NCBI GenBank assembly: GCA_902806275.1
Contig: CADCVY010000106.1
Coordinates: 1-40,325, forward strand
Source of the DNA: an uncultured Sphingomonas sp.
GTDB lineage: Bacteria > Pseudomonadota > Alphaproteobacteria > Sphingomonadales > Sphingomonadaceae
Length of the DNA: 40,325 nt
Reading direction: 5' to 3'
In this document: piece by piece, positions 17,422-26,143 of the stretch
Layout of the letters: each line of letters opens with the position of its first letter
Numbering within the stretch: position 1 is the first letter of the stretch
Program-made: the position numbers and the translations under genes
Notes under the pieces: generated by a model
The model's database searches: none
Told to the model about the DNA's origin: nothing
The model's input: only the letters and a program-made list of their open reading frames with translations

Positions 17422-19863
17422 TCAAGCGCCTGACGCACGTTTCGTCCGAAGCGTTGCAGCCGCGTTCGCGGGGTCGTCGGGCCAGGCGTGCTTGGGATAG
17501 CGCCCCCGCATTTCCTTCGCCACTTCGCGCCAGCTCCCGGCCCAGAACGACGGCAGGTCTTGGCTGGTCTGGATCGGCCGCCCGGCGGGTGAGGTGATCG
17601 CCAGGGTGAGCGGAACCTGGCCCCGGGCAAGCATGGGATGCTCGGCCAGCCCGAATAGCGCCTGCGCCCGCACTTCGACGATCGGCCCGCCGTCTACGCG
17701 GTAGTCGATCGGGTGCCGACTTCCGGCCGGGCTGACGAATTCGGCGGGCGCCAGCTGCGCCAGTGACCGCTGGGCGGGGTAGGGGAGCAGCGCTTCGATG
17801 GACGAGCGGAGCGCCCCAGGCGCGATGTTCGACAGCTTGCGCTTGCCCGCGAGCAAAGGGGAAAGCCACTCGTCCAACCGTTCAAGCAAGTGGACGTCCG
17901 TGAGCGCGGGGATGGATGAATCGAACCGATGCGCGAAGGCGCTGCGCTCGCGGGAGGCTAACGTCGCTTCATCCCACGGCAGCAAGGCGAGCCCATGCTG
18001 CCGAATGCCGTCCAGCAGCGCGGCCTGGACCGCTTCCGGGTCGGGGTTCGGGTCGGCGGCCGACTGGAGGCGGATGGCGCCTAGCTTGCGGTCGCGGGTT
18101 GTCAGGACAGTGCCGGTAGCCGGATCGAACCTGATCTCGTGCCGCTCCTCGATGCGATCGCCGAACAAATCCATTACTGCCGCTTGATCGATCGCCGCTG
18201 CTGACAGGATGCGCGCACCCGACGCATGACCGGCAACCTCAGCCACTGCGAGCCATTCGCTGCGGGCGAGGGGCGACGTCGGGTCGAGCCGGAAGCCGCG
18301 GCCGCCGACCGACTGCCAACTTTCGCCGACTGGGTCGCGGCGGCGGGAGAGACGGTCCGGAAAGGCAAGGGCAATCGCATGTGCGATGCTTCCGCCAGTG
18401 CTGGCAGGCGGGCCCGCCTGGTCGGACCAGCGCTTCGCCAGCCGCCGCGCCCCTTCGGCGCGGGGTGATCTGTCCCCTCGCCAGCGGCGCAGCCGCAGCT
18501 CGAGGTCTGGATCGTTGCCGCCCAAGCCACGCTCGCTGAGCAGCGCCGCAGCTTCGGCCGCGACGCTCCCGAAGCCGCGCCGAGCCGCTTCGATCAGCAT
18601 GTGCGCAAGCCTCGGCTCGAGCGGCAGGCGAGCGATAGCGCGGCCGTGATCGGTGACCCGGCCCCCGGATAGAGCGCCAAGCGCCGTCAGCCGCGCTTGC
18701 GCGTCGGCGCGGGCCGGCGCGGGCGGTGGGTCGAGCCACTGGAGCCGTGCCGGATCGGCTTCCCCCCACAACAGGCAGGTCAGCAGCAGCGACGAAAGGT
18801 CGGCCTCGCCGATCTCCGGCGGGTCATGGGCGGGCAGCGCGGCCGTGGCGGCTTCCACCCACAAGCGAATGACGACGCCCGGCGCCTGCCGCGCCGCACG
18901 GCCCGCGCGCTGCGTAACTGCCCCCCGGCTGGCGCGCTCGGTGACTAGCCGCGTCAGCCCGGCACCGCGGTCGTAGCGGGGGCGGCGGGCAAGGCCGCTG
19001 TCGACCACGATCCGCACGTCCGAGACGGTGACGCTGGTTTCGGCGATGCTGGTCGCAAGCACGAGCTTGCGTTTGCCCGGCGGCGGCGCAGCGAGTGCGG
19101 CGCGCTGCTCGCGTGGGTCGATGGCGCCGTGCAGGCGGTGCACCAGCACATCGTCGGGCAAGCCCGACAAGGCGGCCGCGGTGCGCTCGATCTCGGCGAC
19201 CCCCGGCAAGAAAGCGAGCAGCGAACCGTCGTGAGCAACGAGCGCCTGGCGGGCCGCGCGGGCGACCTGGTCCTCGATGCGGGCGACCGGGTCGCGCCCA
19301 ATATGATGGACTTCGAGCGGGAAGCTTTTGCCCTCGCTGACGACACGCGGCGCATCGCCCAGCAGGCGCGACAGGCGCTCGGCATCGAGCGTCGCCGACA
19401 TAGCAACGAGCCGCACGTCGGGACGCAGCGCCGAAGCGGCATCGAGCGTCAGCGCCAGCGCGAGATCATTGTCGAGACTGCGTTCGTGCACCTCGTCGAA
19501 CAGCACGGCCGACACGCCGGCAAGCTCGGGATCGGCCTGTAGACGGGACAGGAACACGCCGTGCGTCATCGCGATCACGCGGGTGCTCCTTCCGGCCTTG
19601 CTGTCGAGGCGTGTCTGGTAGCCGAAGGTTTCGCCGGGCTGCTCGCCGGCCTGTGTCGCCATGAACTCTGCGGCAGCGCGTGCGGCCAGCCGCCGAGGCA
19701 CCAGCAGCAGCACCTGCCCGGTGCACCAAGGTTCAGCGATCAGAGCCGGGGGCACCCCGGTGGTCTTGCCGGCGCCCGGCGGGGCGATCAGCAGCGCCCG
19801 CGTGCCTTGGCGCAAGGCGGCCAGCAGGTTGGCAAGTACGGCATGGATCGGCAATGCCGTCAT
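17422..19863 (-). CDS. hrpB: ATP-dependent helicase HrpB
   Basis: LLIAPPGAGKTTGVPPALI, DEVHERSLDNDLALAL, QRAGRAARQAPG, HrpB C-terminal PSFWAGSWREVAKEMRGRYPKHAWPDDP. Confidence 0.95.
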   Translation of the reverse strand: MTALPIHAVLANLLAALRQGTRALLIAPPGAGKTTGVPPALIAEPWCTGQVLLLVPRRLAARAAAEFMATQAGEQPGETFGYQTRLDSKAGRSTRVIAMTHGVFLSRLQADPELAGVSAVLFDEVHERSLDNDLALALTLDAASALRPDVRLVAMSATLDAERLSRLLGDAPRVVSEGKSFPLEVHHIGRDPVARIEDQVARAARQALVAHDGSLLAFLPGVAEIERTAAALSGLPDDVLVHRLHGAIDPREQRAALAAPPPGKRKLVLATSIAETSVTVSDVRIVVDSGLARRPRYDRGAGLTRLVTERASRGAVTQRAGRAARQAPGVVIRLWVEAATAALPAHDPPEIGEADLSSLLLTCLLWGEADPARLQWLDPPPAPARADAQARLTALGALSGGRVTDHGRAIARLPLEPRLAHMLIEAARRGFGSVAAEAAALLSERGLGGNDPDLELRLRRWRGDRSPRAEGARRLAKRWSDQAGPPASTGGSIAHAIALAFPDRLSRRRDPVGESWQSVGGRGFRLDPTSPLARSEWLAVAEVAGHASGARILSAAAIDQAAVMDLFGDRIEERHEIRFDPATGTVLTTRDRKLGAIRLQSAADPNPDPEAVQAALLDGIRQHGLALLPWDEATLASRERSAFAHRFDSSIPALTDVHLLERLDEWLSPLLAGKRKLSNIAPGALRSSIEALLPYPAQRSLAQLAPAEFVSPAGSRHPIDYRVDGGPIVEVRAQALFGLAEHPMLARGQVPLTLAITSPAGRPIQTSQDLPSFWAGSWREVAKEMRGRYPKHAWPDDPANAAATLRTKRASGA

Positions 19864-19873
19864 AAACTGCCGG

Positions 19874-20887
19874 TCAGTAGGCGCGGGCGATAGCGAACTC
19901 GACGGCTTCGGTCAGCGCCGCCTTGGCCTTGCTGGCGGGGAACATGGCGAGCGCATCGATGGCGCGCCGGCCGTACTGGCGCGCATGCTCGATGGTGTCG
20001 GACAAAGCGCCGGTGTCGCGCATCAGCTGGATGGCGTGGGCAAGATCGTCGTCGGAGACGCGTTCCCCGGACATTGCCGCGCGCCAGAAATCGCGGTCGC
20101 TGTCGCTGCCGTGGGCGTAAGCCAGGATCACGGGCAAGGTCATCTTGCCGTCGCGGAAATCGTCTCCGACGCCCTTGCCCATCGTCTGGCTGTCCGACGC
20201 GTAGTCGATCGCATCGTCGGCGAGCTGAAAGGCGATCCCGAGGTTGCGGCCGTAGGTCTCCAAGGCCAGTTCAGCGTCCTCGCTCGCTTCGGCCACGACC
20301 GGCGACACCCGGCAGGCTGCGGCGAACAGCGCCGCCGTCTTGGCGCGGATGATGGTCAGATATTGCTCCTCGCCGGTTTCCACGCGGCGCTGCGCGGTCA
20401 GCTGTTCGACCTCGCCCTCGGCGATCACGGCCGACGCATGGCTGAGGATCCTGAGTACGCGCAAGCTCCCGTCCTCGACCATCAGCTCGAATGCTCTGGA
20501 GAACAGGAAATCGCCGACCAGGACACTGGCGGGGTTGCCCCAGATGAGGTTGGCAGTGCGCTTGCCGCGGCGCGTGCCCGAGCCGTCGACCACATCGTCA
20601 TGGAGCAGGGTCGCGGTGTGGATGAATTCGACAGCGGCGGCCAGCTTGTAGTGGCGCGTGCCAGGATAGCCGAGCAGCCTGGCACAAGCGATCGTCAGCA
20701 TCGGCCGCATCCGCTTGCCGCCACCGGCAATCAGGTGTCCCGCAAGCTCGGGAATCAGCGCCACTTTGCTCTGCATGCGGTCGAGGATGGCGGCGTTGAC
20801 CCCGTTCATGTCGGAGGCGACGAGCGAGATTAGAGCCTCGAGAGACGGCTCGCGCTTGGGGCCGAGCGGATGGATGCTAGCGGTCAC
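19874..20887 (-). CDS. polyprenyl synthetase family protein (octaprenyl/decaprenyl diphosphate synthase type)
   Basis: GGGKRMRPML, LLHDDVVDGSGTRRGKRTANLIWGN, FQLADDAIDY motifs. Confidence 0.92.
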   Translation of the reverse strand: MTASIHPLGPKREPSLEALISLVASDMNGVNAAILDRMQSKVALIPELAGHLIAGGGKRMRPMLTIACARLLGYPGTRHYKLAAAVEFIHTATLLHDDVVDGSGTRRGKRTANLIWGNPASVLVGDFLFSRAFELMVEDGSLRVLRILSHASAVIAEGEVEQLTAQRRVETGEEQYLTIIRAKTAALFAAACRVSPVVAEASEDAELALETYGRNLGIAFQLADDAIDYASDSQTMGKGVGDDFRDGKMTLPVILAYAHGSDSDRDFWRAAMSGERVSDDDLAHAIQLMRDTGALSDTIEHARQYGRRAIDALAMFPASKAKAALTEAVEFAIARAY

Positions 20888-20960
20888 GGCGCTCCTCTAG
20901 CTGGAGCGCGCTTTCTTTCCTAGCCGATCACTACCCGGCTTGGTTGCCGGTGCGGCGTAG

Positions 20961-21066
20961 AGCTTGGCTGTAGCGGGGCCCACCGGTCGAGCAGCTTGCC
21001 CTTGACGTTGAACTAGCGGCCCTGGTCGTCGAAGCCGTGCCCGATGGTGGCGCCGATGTAGCTCAC
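20961..21066 (-). pseudogene. remnant of M13 family metallopeptidase
   Basis: Minus-strand translation [29 protein letters not shown] resembles the M13 HGFDDQG region, with an internal TAG and loss of the HExxH spacer. Confidence 0.65.
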
Positions 21067-21284
21067 GAGGGACCTACGTCCACATCACCGATCCGGGCGC
21101 GATTTTGACAACAACAGCTGGAGACGGCGATGTCCCCCTGACCGCGTCGCCGCACGTCGCTGGAGGTGGTGGGCATAGTCGGCAGAAGAACGAACCGGGA
21201 ACTCATTGCCGGACCGGAATGGATGATCCGTCGGTGCGCGAAGCTGGTTTGAGCTTGCTCCTTCACCGCGCTAGTGCCGAGTTG

Positions 21285-23534
21285 GTGACCGACAAGCCGA
21301 ACAAAGCAGACTGGCAAGCGCTCGCCGAGAAGGAAAGCCGCGGGAAGGTTTTGGAGCGCGAAACGCCCGAGGGCATTCAGCTAAAGACCGTCTACGGCCC
21401 CGAAGACGCTGCCGGGATCGACAGCGGCTACCCCGGCCTGCCGCCCTACACGCGCGGGCCCTATGCGACGATGTACGCGGGGCGCCCGTGGACCATCCGC
21501 CAGTACGCCGGCTTCTCGACCGCCGAGGAGTCTAACGCTTTCTACCGCCGCAACCTCGCCGCCGGCCAGAAGGGGCTCAGCGTCGCCTTCGACCTCGCCA
21601 CTCACCGCGGCTACGACAGCGACAATCCGCGCGTGGCCGGCGATGTCGGGATGGCCGGCGTGGCGATCGACAGCGTCGAGGACATGAAATTGCTGTTCGA
21701 CGGCATCCCGCTCGGCGAGATGAGCGTCAGCATGACCATGAACGGCGCGGTGCTGCCGATCATGGCCTTCTTCATCGTCGCGGGAGAAGAGCAAGGGGTT
21801 GACCGCGCGCAGCTCACCGGCACGATTCAGAACGACATCCTGAAAGAGTTCGCGGTCCGCAACACCTACATCTACCCGCCCGAGCCGAGCATGCGGATCG
21901 TCGCCGACATCATCGCCTTTTGCGCAGCGGAGATGCCCAAGTTCAACTCGATCTCGATCAGCGGCTACCACATGCACGAGGCGGGCGCGACGGCGGTTCA
22001 GGAGCTCGCCTACACGCTCGCGGACGGCATGGAGTATGTTCGCGCGGCCCAAGCCAAAGGGCTCGATATTGATGCCTTTGCGCCGCGGCTGAGCTTTTTC
22101 TTCGGCATCGGCATGAACCTCTTCATGGAAGTGGCCAAGCTGCGCGCCGCGCGCACGCTCTGGGCGCGGATCATGACCGAACTCGGGGCGAAGTCGGAGA
22201 AATCGAAGCTGCTGCGCACGCACTGCCAGACGAGCGGCGTGTCGCTGACCGAGCAGGACCCGTACAACAACATCGTGCGAACCACGGTCGAAGCGCTCGC
22301 CGCGGTGCTCGGCGGCACGCAGTCGCTGCACACCAACAGCTTCGACGAAGCGATTGCGCTGCCGACCGACTTCAGCGCGCGGATCGCGCGCAACACGCAA
22401 CTGATCCTTGCGGAGGAAAGCGGGGTGACGGCGGTCGCCGATCCTCTTGGCGGAAGCTGGTATGTCGAGGCGCTGACCCGCGAATTGGACGAGAAAGCGT
22501 CGGCGCTGATCGCCGAAGTCGAGGCGCATGGCGGAATGACCAAGGCCGTTGCCGAAGGCCTCCCCAAGCAGCGGATCGAAGAAGCGGCCGCCGCGCGCCA
22601 GGCCAAGGTGGATACCGGCGAAACGGTGATCGTCGGCGTCAACCGCTACCGGCTGGAGAACGAGGCCGAGCTCGACATCCTCGCGGTGGACAACGCCAAG
22701 GTCCGCGCCGGGCAGATTGCACGGTTGGACCAGGTGCGGTCCGGACGGGACGAGGCGAAGGTGCGCGCGACGCTGGATGCACTGGAGCAAGGTGCCAAAA
22801 ATGCCTCCCGGAACGGGGAGGGGGACCATGCGCACCATGGTGGCGGGGGCGCGCCACGCGCAGAACTCCCTTCGTCAGTTGCTGGCGCAACTGCCACCTC
22901 CCCGTCCCGGGGAGGATCGAATTTGTTGGCCGTTGCCATCGAATGCGCCCGCGCCCGCGCTACGCTTGGCGAAATTTCCGACGCGCTGGAACGCGCGTTT
23001 GGCCGCTACGGCACCAGGCCCGAACCAGTACGCGGCATCTACGGCAAGGCTCGCGACGACACCCGTTGGCGCGCCGCGGTTGAAGGTACCCGTTCCGTGG
23101 AACAGCGCCTCGGCCGCAAGCCCCGCATCATGGTCGCCAAGATGGGCCAGGACGGCCACGACCGCGGCGCCAACCTCGTTGCGTCCGCCTTCGCCGACTT
23201 GGGCTTCGAAGTGGTCTCCGGCCCCCTGTTCCAGACGCCGCGCGAGACCGCCGAGATGGCGGTCGAAAGCGCAGTCGATGTGGTCGGCGCGTCGTCGCTC
23301 GCTGCGGGCCACCGCACGCTCATCCCCGAGCTGATCGACACGCTGCGCGACATGGACCGCGCCGACATCAAGGTCGTCGCCGGCGGCGTCATCCCCGCGC
23401 AGGATTACGCGCTGCTGCGGCAGGCCGGCGTGGCCGCGATCTTTGGCCCGGGCACCAACCTCGCCGACGCCGCCGACGAAGTGCTGCGCCTCCTGGGGCA
23501 CAACCGCCCGCCGCTCGACGAGGCGGCAGAGTGA
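21285..23534 (+). CDS. scpA: methylmalonyl-CoA mutase (fused catalytic and B12-binding domains)
   Basis: [62 protein letters not shown]-terminal [19 protein letters not shown]12 motif. GTG start ([10 protein letters not shown]) preferred over the ORF-track start at 21105. Confidence 0.95.
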   Translation: MTDKPNKADWQALAEKESRGKVLERETPEGIQLKTVYGPEDAAGIDSGYPGLPPYTRGPYATMYAGRPWTIRQYAGFSTAEESNAFYRRNLAAGQKGLSVAFDLATHRGYDSDNPRVAGDVGMAGVAIDSVEDMKLLFDGIPLGEMSVSMTMNGAVLPIMAFFIVAGEEQGVDRAQLTGTIQNDILKEFAVRNTYIYPPEPSMRIVADIIAFCAAEMPKFNSISISGYHMHEAGATAVQELAYTLADGMEYVRAAQAKGLDIDAFAPRLSFFFGIGMNLFMEVAKLRAARTLWARIMTELGAKSEKSKLLRTHCQTSGVSLTEQDPYNNIVRTTVEALAAVLGGTQSLHTNSFDEAIALPTDFSARIARNTQLILAEESGVTAVADPLGGSWYVEALTRELDEKASALIAEVEAHGGMTKAVAEGLPKQRIEEAAAARQAKVDTGETVIVGVNRYRLENEAELDILAVDNAKVRAGQIARLDQVRSGRDEAKVRATLDALEQGAKNASRNGEGDHAHHGGGGAPRAELPSSVAGATATSPSRGGSNLLAVAIECARARATLGEISDALERAFGRYGTRPEPVRGIYGKARDDTRWRAAVEGTRSVEQRLGRKPRIMVAKMGQDGHDRGANLVASAFADLGFEVVSGPLFQTPRETAEMAVESAVDVVGASSLAAGHRTLIPELIDTLRDMDRADIKVVAGGVIPAQDYALLRQAGVAAIFGPGTNLADAADEVLRLLGHNRPPLDEAAE
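22803..22922. repeat. palindromic repeat element inserted in frame in scpA (120 bp)
   Basis: Hairpins cctcccggaacggggagg and cctccccgtcccggggagg at the two ends; bounded by AAT at 22800-22802 and AAT at 22920-22922. Resembles the intergenic element at 31074-31197. Confidence 0.8.
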
Positions 23535-23749
23535 AGGCAGCCTTATTCCTAGCGGCATCCGCGGCGTACGCGGTCGTCGCTACTTCATCTATTTGGCCGT
23601 CGTCTTGCAACGGATTGGGTCCGGACAGTCCGATCCCTTGCAACTATGCTGCAGACCAGCAGTCGTTCAATTTTGCAGTGGGCGCCGTTGTCTTCTACGC
23701 CATTTCAAGCGTCCGTTTCTGGTGGCCTCGCAAGCATTCAAAAGGCTGA
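23531..23749 (+). CDS. small hypothetical membrane protein
   Basis: 72 aa, two hydrophobic segments; start overlaps the scpA stop and ORF ends 1 nt before pccA. Weak. Confidence 0.45.
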   Translation: MKAALFLAASAAYAVVATSSIWPSSCNGLGPDSPIPCNYAADQQSFNFAVGAVVFYAISSVRFWWPRKHSKG

Positions 23750-23750
23750 G

Positions 23751-25895
23751 ATGTTCAAGAAAATCCTGATCGCTAACCGCGGGGAAATCGCCTGCCGGGT
23801 GATCCGCACGGCGCGGCGCATGGGCATCAAGACGGTTGCGGTCTATTCGGACGCTGACGCGCGCGCGCCGCATGTGCGGATGGCGGATGAAAGCGTGCGG
23901 CTGGGGCCGCCTCCTGCGAGCGAAAGCTACCTGAAGGCCGAGCTGATCATCGATGCTTGCAAGGCGACTGGCGCGGAGGCGGTGCACCCTGGCTACGGCT
24001 TCCTGTCCGAGCGCGCTAGCTTCGTCGAAGCTCTCGCCGCCGAGAACATCGCCTTCATCGGCCCGCCGCCGAACGCCATCGCGGCGATGGGCGACAAGAT
24101 TGAATCGAAGAAGCTGGCGCGCGACGCCGGCGTCAACATCGTGCCCGGCTGGCTCGACGACATCGCGACGACCGATGAAGCGGTGAAGATCGCCGGCGAC
24201 ATCGGCTACCCGGTGATGATGAAAGCCTCGGCCGGCGGCGGCGGGAAGGGCATGCGCCTCGCCTGGTCGGAGCAGGACGTGCGCGAAGGCTTCGAGGCGA
24301 CCAAGCGCGAGGGGCTGTCGAGCTTCGGCGACGACCGCGTGTTCATCGAGAAGTTCGTCGAGCAGCCGCGCCACATCGAGATCCAGCTGCTCGGCGACCG
24401 CCACGGTAACATCCTCTACCTCAACGAACGCGAATGCTCGATCCAGCGCCGCCACCAGAAGGTGGTCGAGGAAGCGCCGTCGCCGTTCGTCACGCCCGAG
24501 ATGCGCCGCGCGATGGGCGAGCAGGCGGTCGCGCTGGCGCGGGCCGTCGGCTATTATTCGGCAGGCACGGTCGAGCTGATCGTCGCCGGCAACGACCCGA
24601 CCGGCAAAAGCTTCTACTTTCTCGAGATGAACACGCGGCTGCAGGTCGAGCATCCTGTGACGGAAGAGATCACCGGTCTCGATCTCGTCGAGCAGATGAT
24701 CCGCGTCGCCGCGGGCGAGAAGCTGGCGTTCACGCAGGCGGACATCGGCATCGACGGCTGGGCGGTCGAGACGCGGGTCTATGCCGAAGACCCGTACCGT
24801 GGTTTCCTGCCGAGCACCGGGCGGTTGGTGCGGTATGAGCCGCCAGTGCAAATCGCGTGCGCTAGCGCGCAATCCGAAGAAAGTTTTGGCACGCGGAGAC
24901 GCGGAGACGCGGAGGATGTCGGCGGTTCTTCCTCTCCGCGTCTCCGCGTGTCCGCGCGAACGGATCAGGATAGCCGCTCGCGCGGCGGTGCGGAGGTTCG
25001 CACCCGCATTGACGGCGGCGTGACCGAGGGCGGCGAGATCAGCATGTTCTACGACCCGATGATCGCTAAACTGATCACCTGGGCGCCGACCCGTGAAGCG
25101 GCGATCGACGCGCAGGTCGCGGCGCTCGACGGGTTCGTCATCGACGGCATCAGCGACAATGTCGATTTCCTGTCCGCGCTGATGCAGCACCCGCGTTTCC
25201 GCAAGGGCGACCTCGCGACCGACTTCATCGCCGACGAATATTCGGAAGGGTTCGAAGGCGCGCCGGCAGAGCCGCAGCTGATCGAGGGACTGGCGGCGAT
25301 CGCGGCCATGATCGGCCTCGAGAGTGATGCGCGCGCAGGGCAGGTCAGTGGCCAGCTCAACGGCACGCTCCCGACCTCGCCCGAGCGGCTGGTGCGCATT
25401 GCCGGCCGCGACGTGCATGTGGCGTTCGACGGCTGCGATGCCGTGCTGCTTGCGAATATCGATGGAGACGACCGGCCGCCGATCGAGCTGCAGGGCAGCT
25501 GGACGCCTGGCCAGCGGCTGTTCGCCGGAGTGCTGGACGGCAAGCCGATCAAGGTTCAGGTCCAGCGCGTCGGCCGCGGCTGGGAGCTGACGACGCGCGG
25601 CGCGCGGCACAAGGTGCAGGTGCTGCCGCCGCACGTCGCCGAGCTGTCGCGGCACATGATCGAGAAAGTGCCACCCGACCTGTCACGCCTGCTGCTCGCG
25701 CCGATGCCGGGACTGCTGACGCGGCTCGATGTCGCGGTCGGCGACAAGGTCGAGGCGGGACAGGCGGTCGCGGTGATGGAAGCGATGAAGATGGAAAACA
25801 TCCTCCGCGCAACCAAGGCGGCGACGGTGAAAGCGACGACGGCGAAGGCTGGCGACAGTGTTGCCGTTGATCAGGTGATTGTGGAGTTTGAGTAG
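23751..25895 (+). CDS. pccA: acetyl/propionyl-CoA carboxylase alpha subunit (biotin carboxylase + BCCP)
   Basis: MFKKILIANRGEIACRVIRTARRMGI, MKASAGGGGKGMRLAWSE, RECSIQRRHQKVVEEAPSP, biotin site VMEAMKMEN. True start 23751. Confidence 0.95.
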   Translation: MFKKILIANRGEIACRVIRTARRMGIKTVAVYSDADARAPHVRMADESVRLGPPPASESYLKAELIIDACKATGAEAVHPGYGFLSERASFVEALAAENIAFIGPPPNAIAAMGDKIESKKLARDAGVNIVPGWLDDIATTDEAVKIAGDIGYPVMMKASAGGGGKGMRLAWSEQDVREGFEATKREGLSSFGDDRVFIEKFVEQPRHIEIQLLGDRHGNILYLNERECSIQRRHQKVVEEAPSPFVTPEMRRAMGEQAVALARAVGYYSAGTVELIVAGNDPTGKSFYFLEMNTRLQVEHPVTEEITGLDLVEQMIRVAAGEKLAFTQADIGIDGWAVETRVYAEDPYRGFLPSTGRLVRYEPPVQIACASAQSEESFGTRRRGDAEDVGGSSSPRLRVSARTDQDSRSRGGAEVRTRIDGGVTEGGEISMFYDPMIAKLITWAPTREAAIDAQVAALDGFVIDGISDNVDFLSALMQHPRFRKGDLATDFIADEYSEGFEGAPAEPQLIEGLAAIAAMIGLESDARAGQVSGQLNGTLPTSPERLVRIAGRDVHVAFDGCDAVLLANIDGDDRPPIELQGSWTPGQRLFAGVLDGKPIKVQVQRVGRGWELTTRGARHKVQVLPPHVAELSRHMIEKVPPDLSRLLLAPMPGLLTRLDVAVGDKVEAGQAVAVMEAMKMENILRATKAATVKATTAKAGDSVAVDQVIVEFE
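24883..24960. repeat. palindromic element inserted in frame in pccA
   Basis: Perfect 17-bp inverted repeat cacgcggagacgcggag (24890-24906) / ctccgcgtctccgcgtg (24934-24950). Encodes GTRRRGDAEDVGGSSSPRLRVSAR within the biotin-carboxylase region. Outer boundaries uncertain. Confidence 0.75.
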
Positions 25896-26143
25896 CTAAT
25901 TATGTGGTGAAATTGGCAATTCTGGCCGTCGTCTCGGCTGTTCAGTCGTCACCGTGATCCCGGTTCGAACGCACGCAGTTAAATATGATCAATACAGAGA
26001 ACCGCGGCCTTAGACCTAGACGTTCAGCGCACTGTTTCGGAGCATGTACCTAACCCCGACCGCGCTTGCGCTCATTGCCGTGATCCTCGTTCGCTCTTGC
26101 AGCCGGAGTTTGGATCATCCGCGCGGGACGGTAGATCCGAACC

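Noticed and set aside
21381-22838. 485-aa minus-strand ORF
   Set aside because: Antisense to methylmalonyl-CoA mutase.
23667-25655. 662-aa minus-strand ORF
   Set aside because: Antisense shadow of pccA; His/Arg/Asp-rich composition with no motifs.
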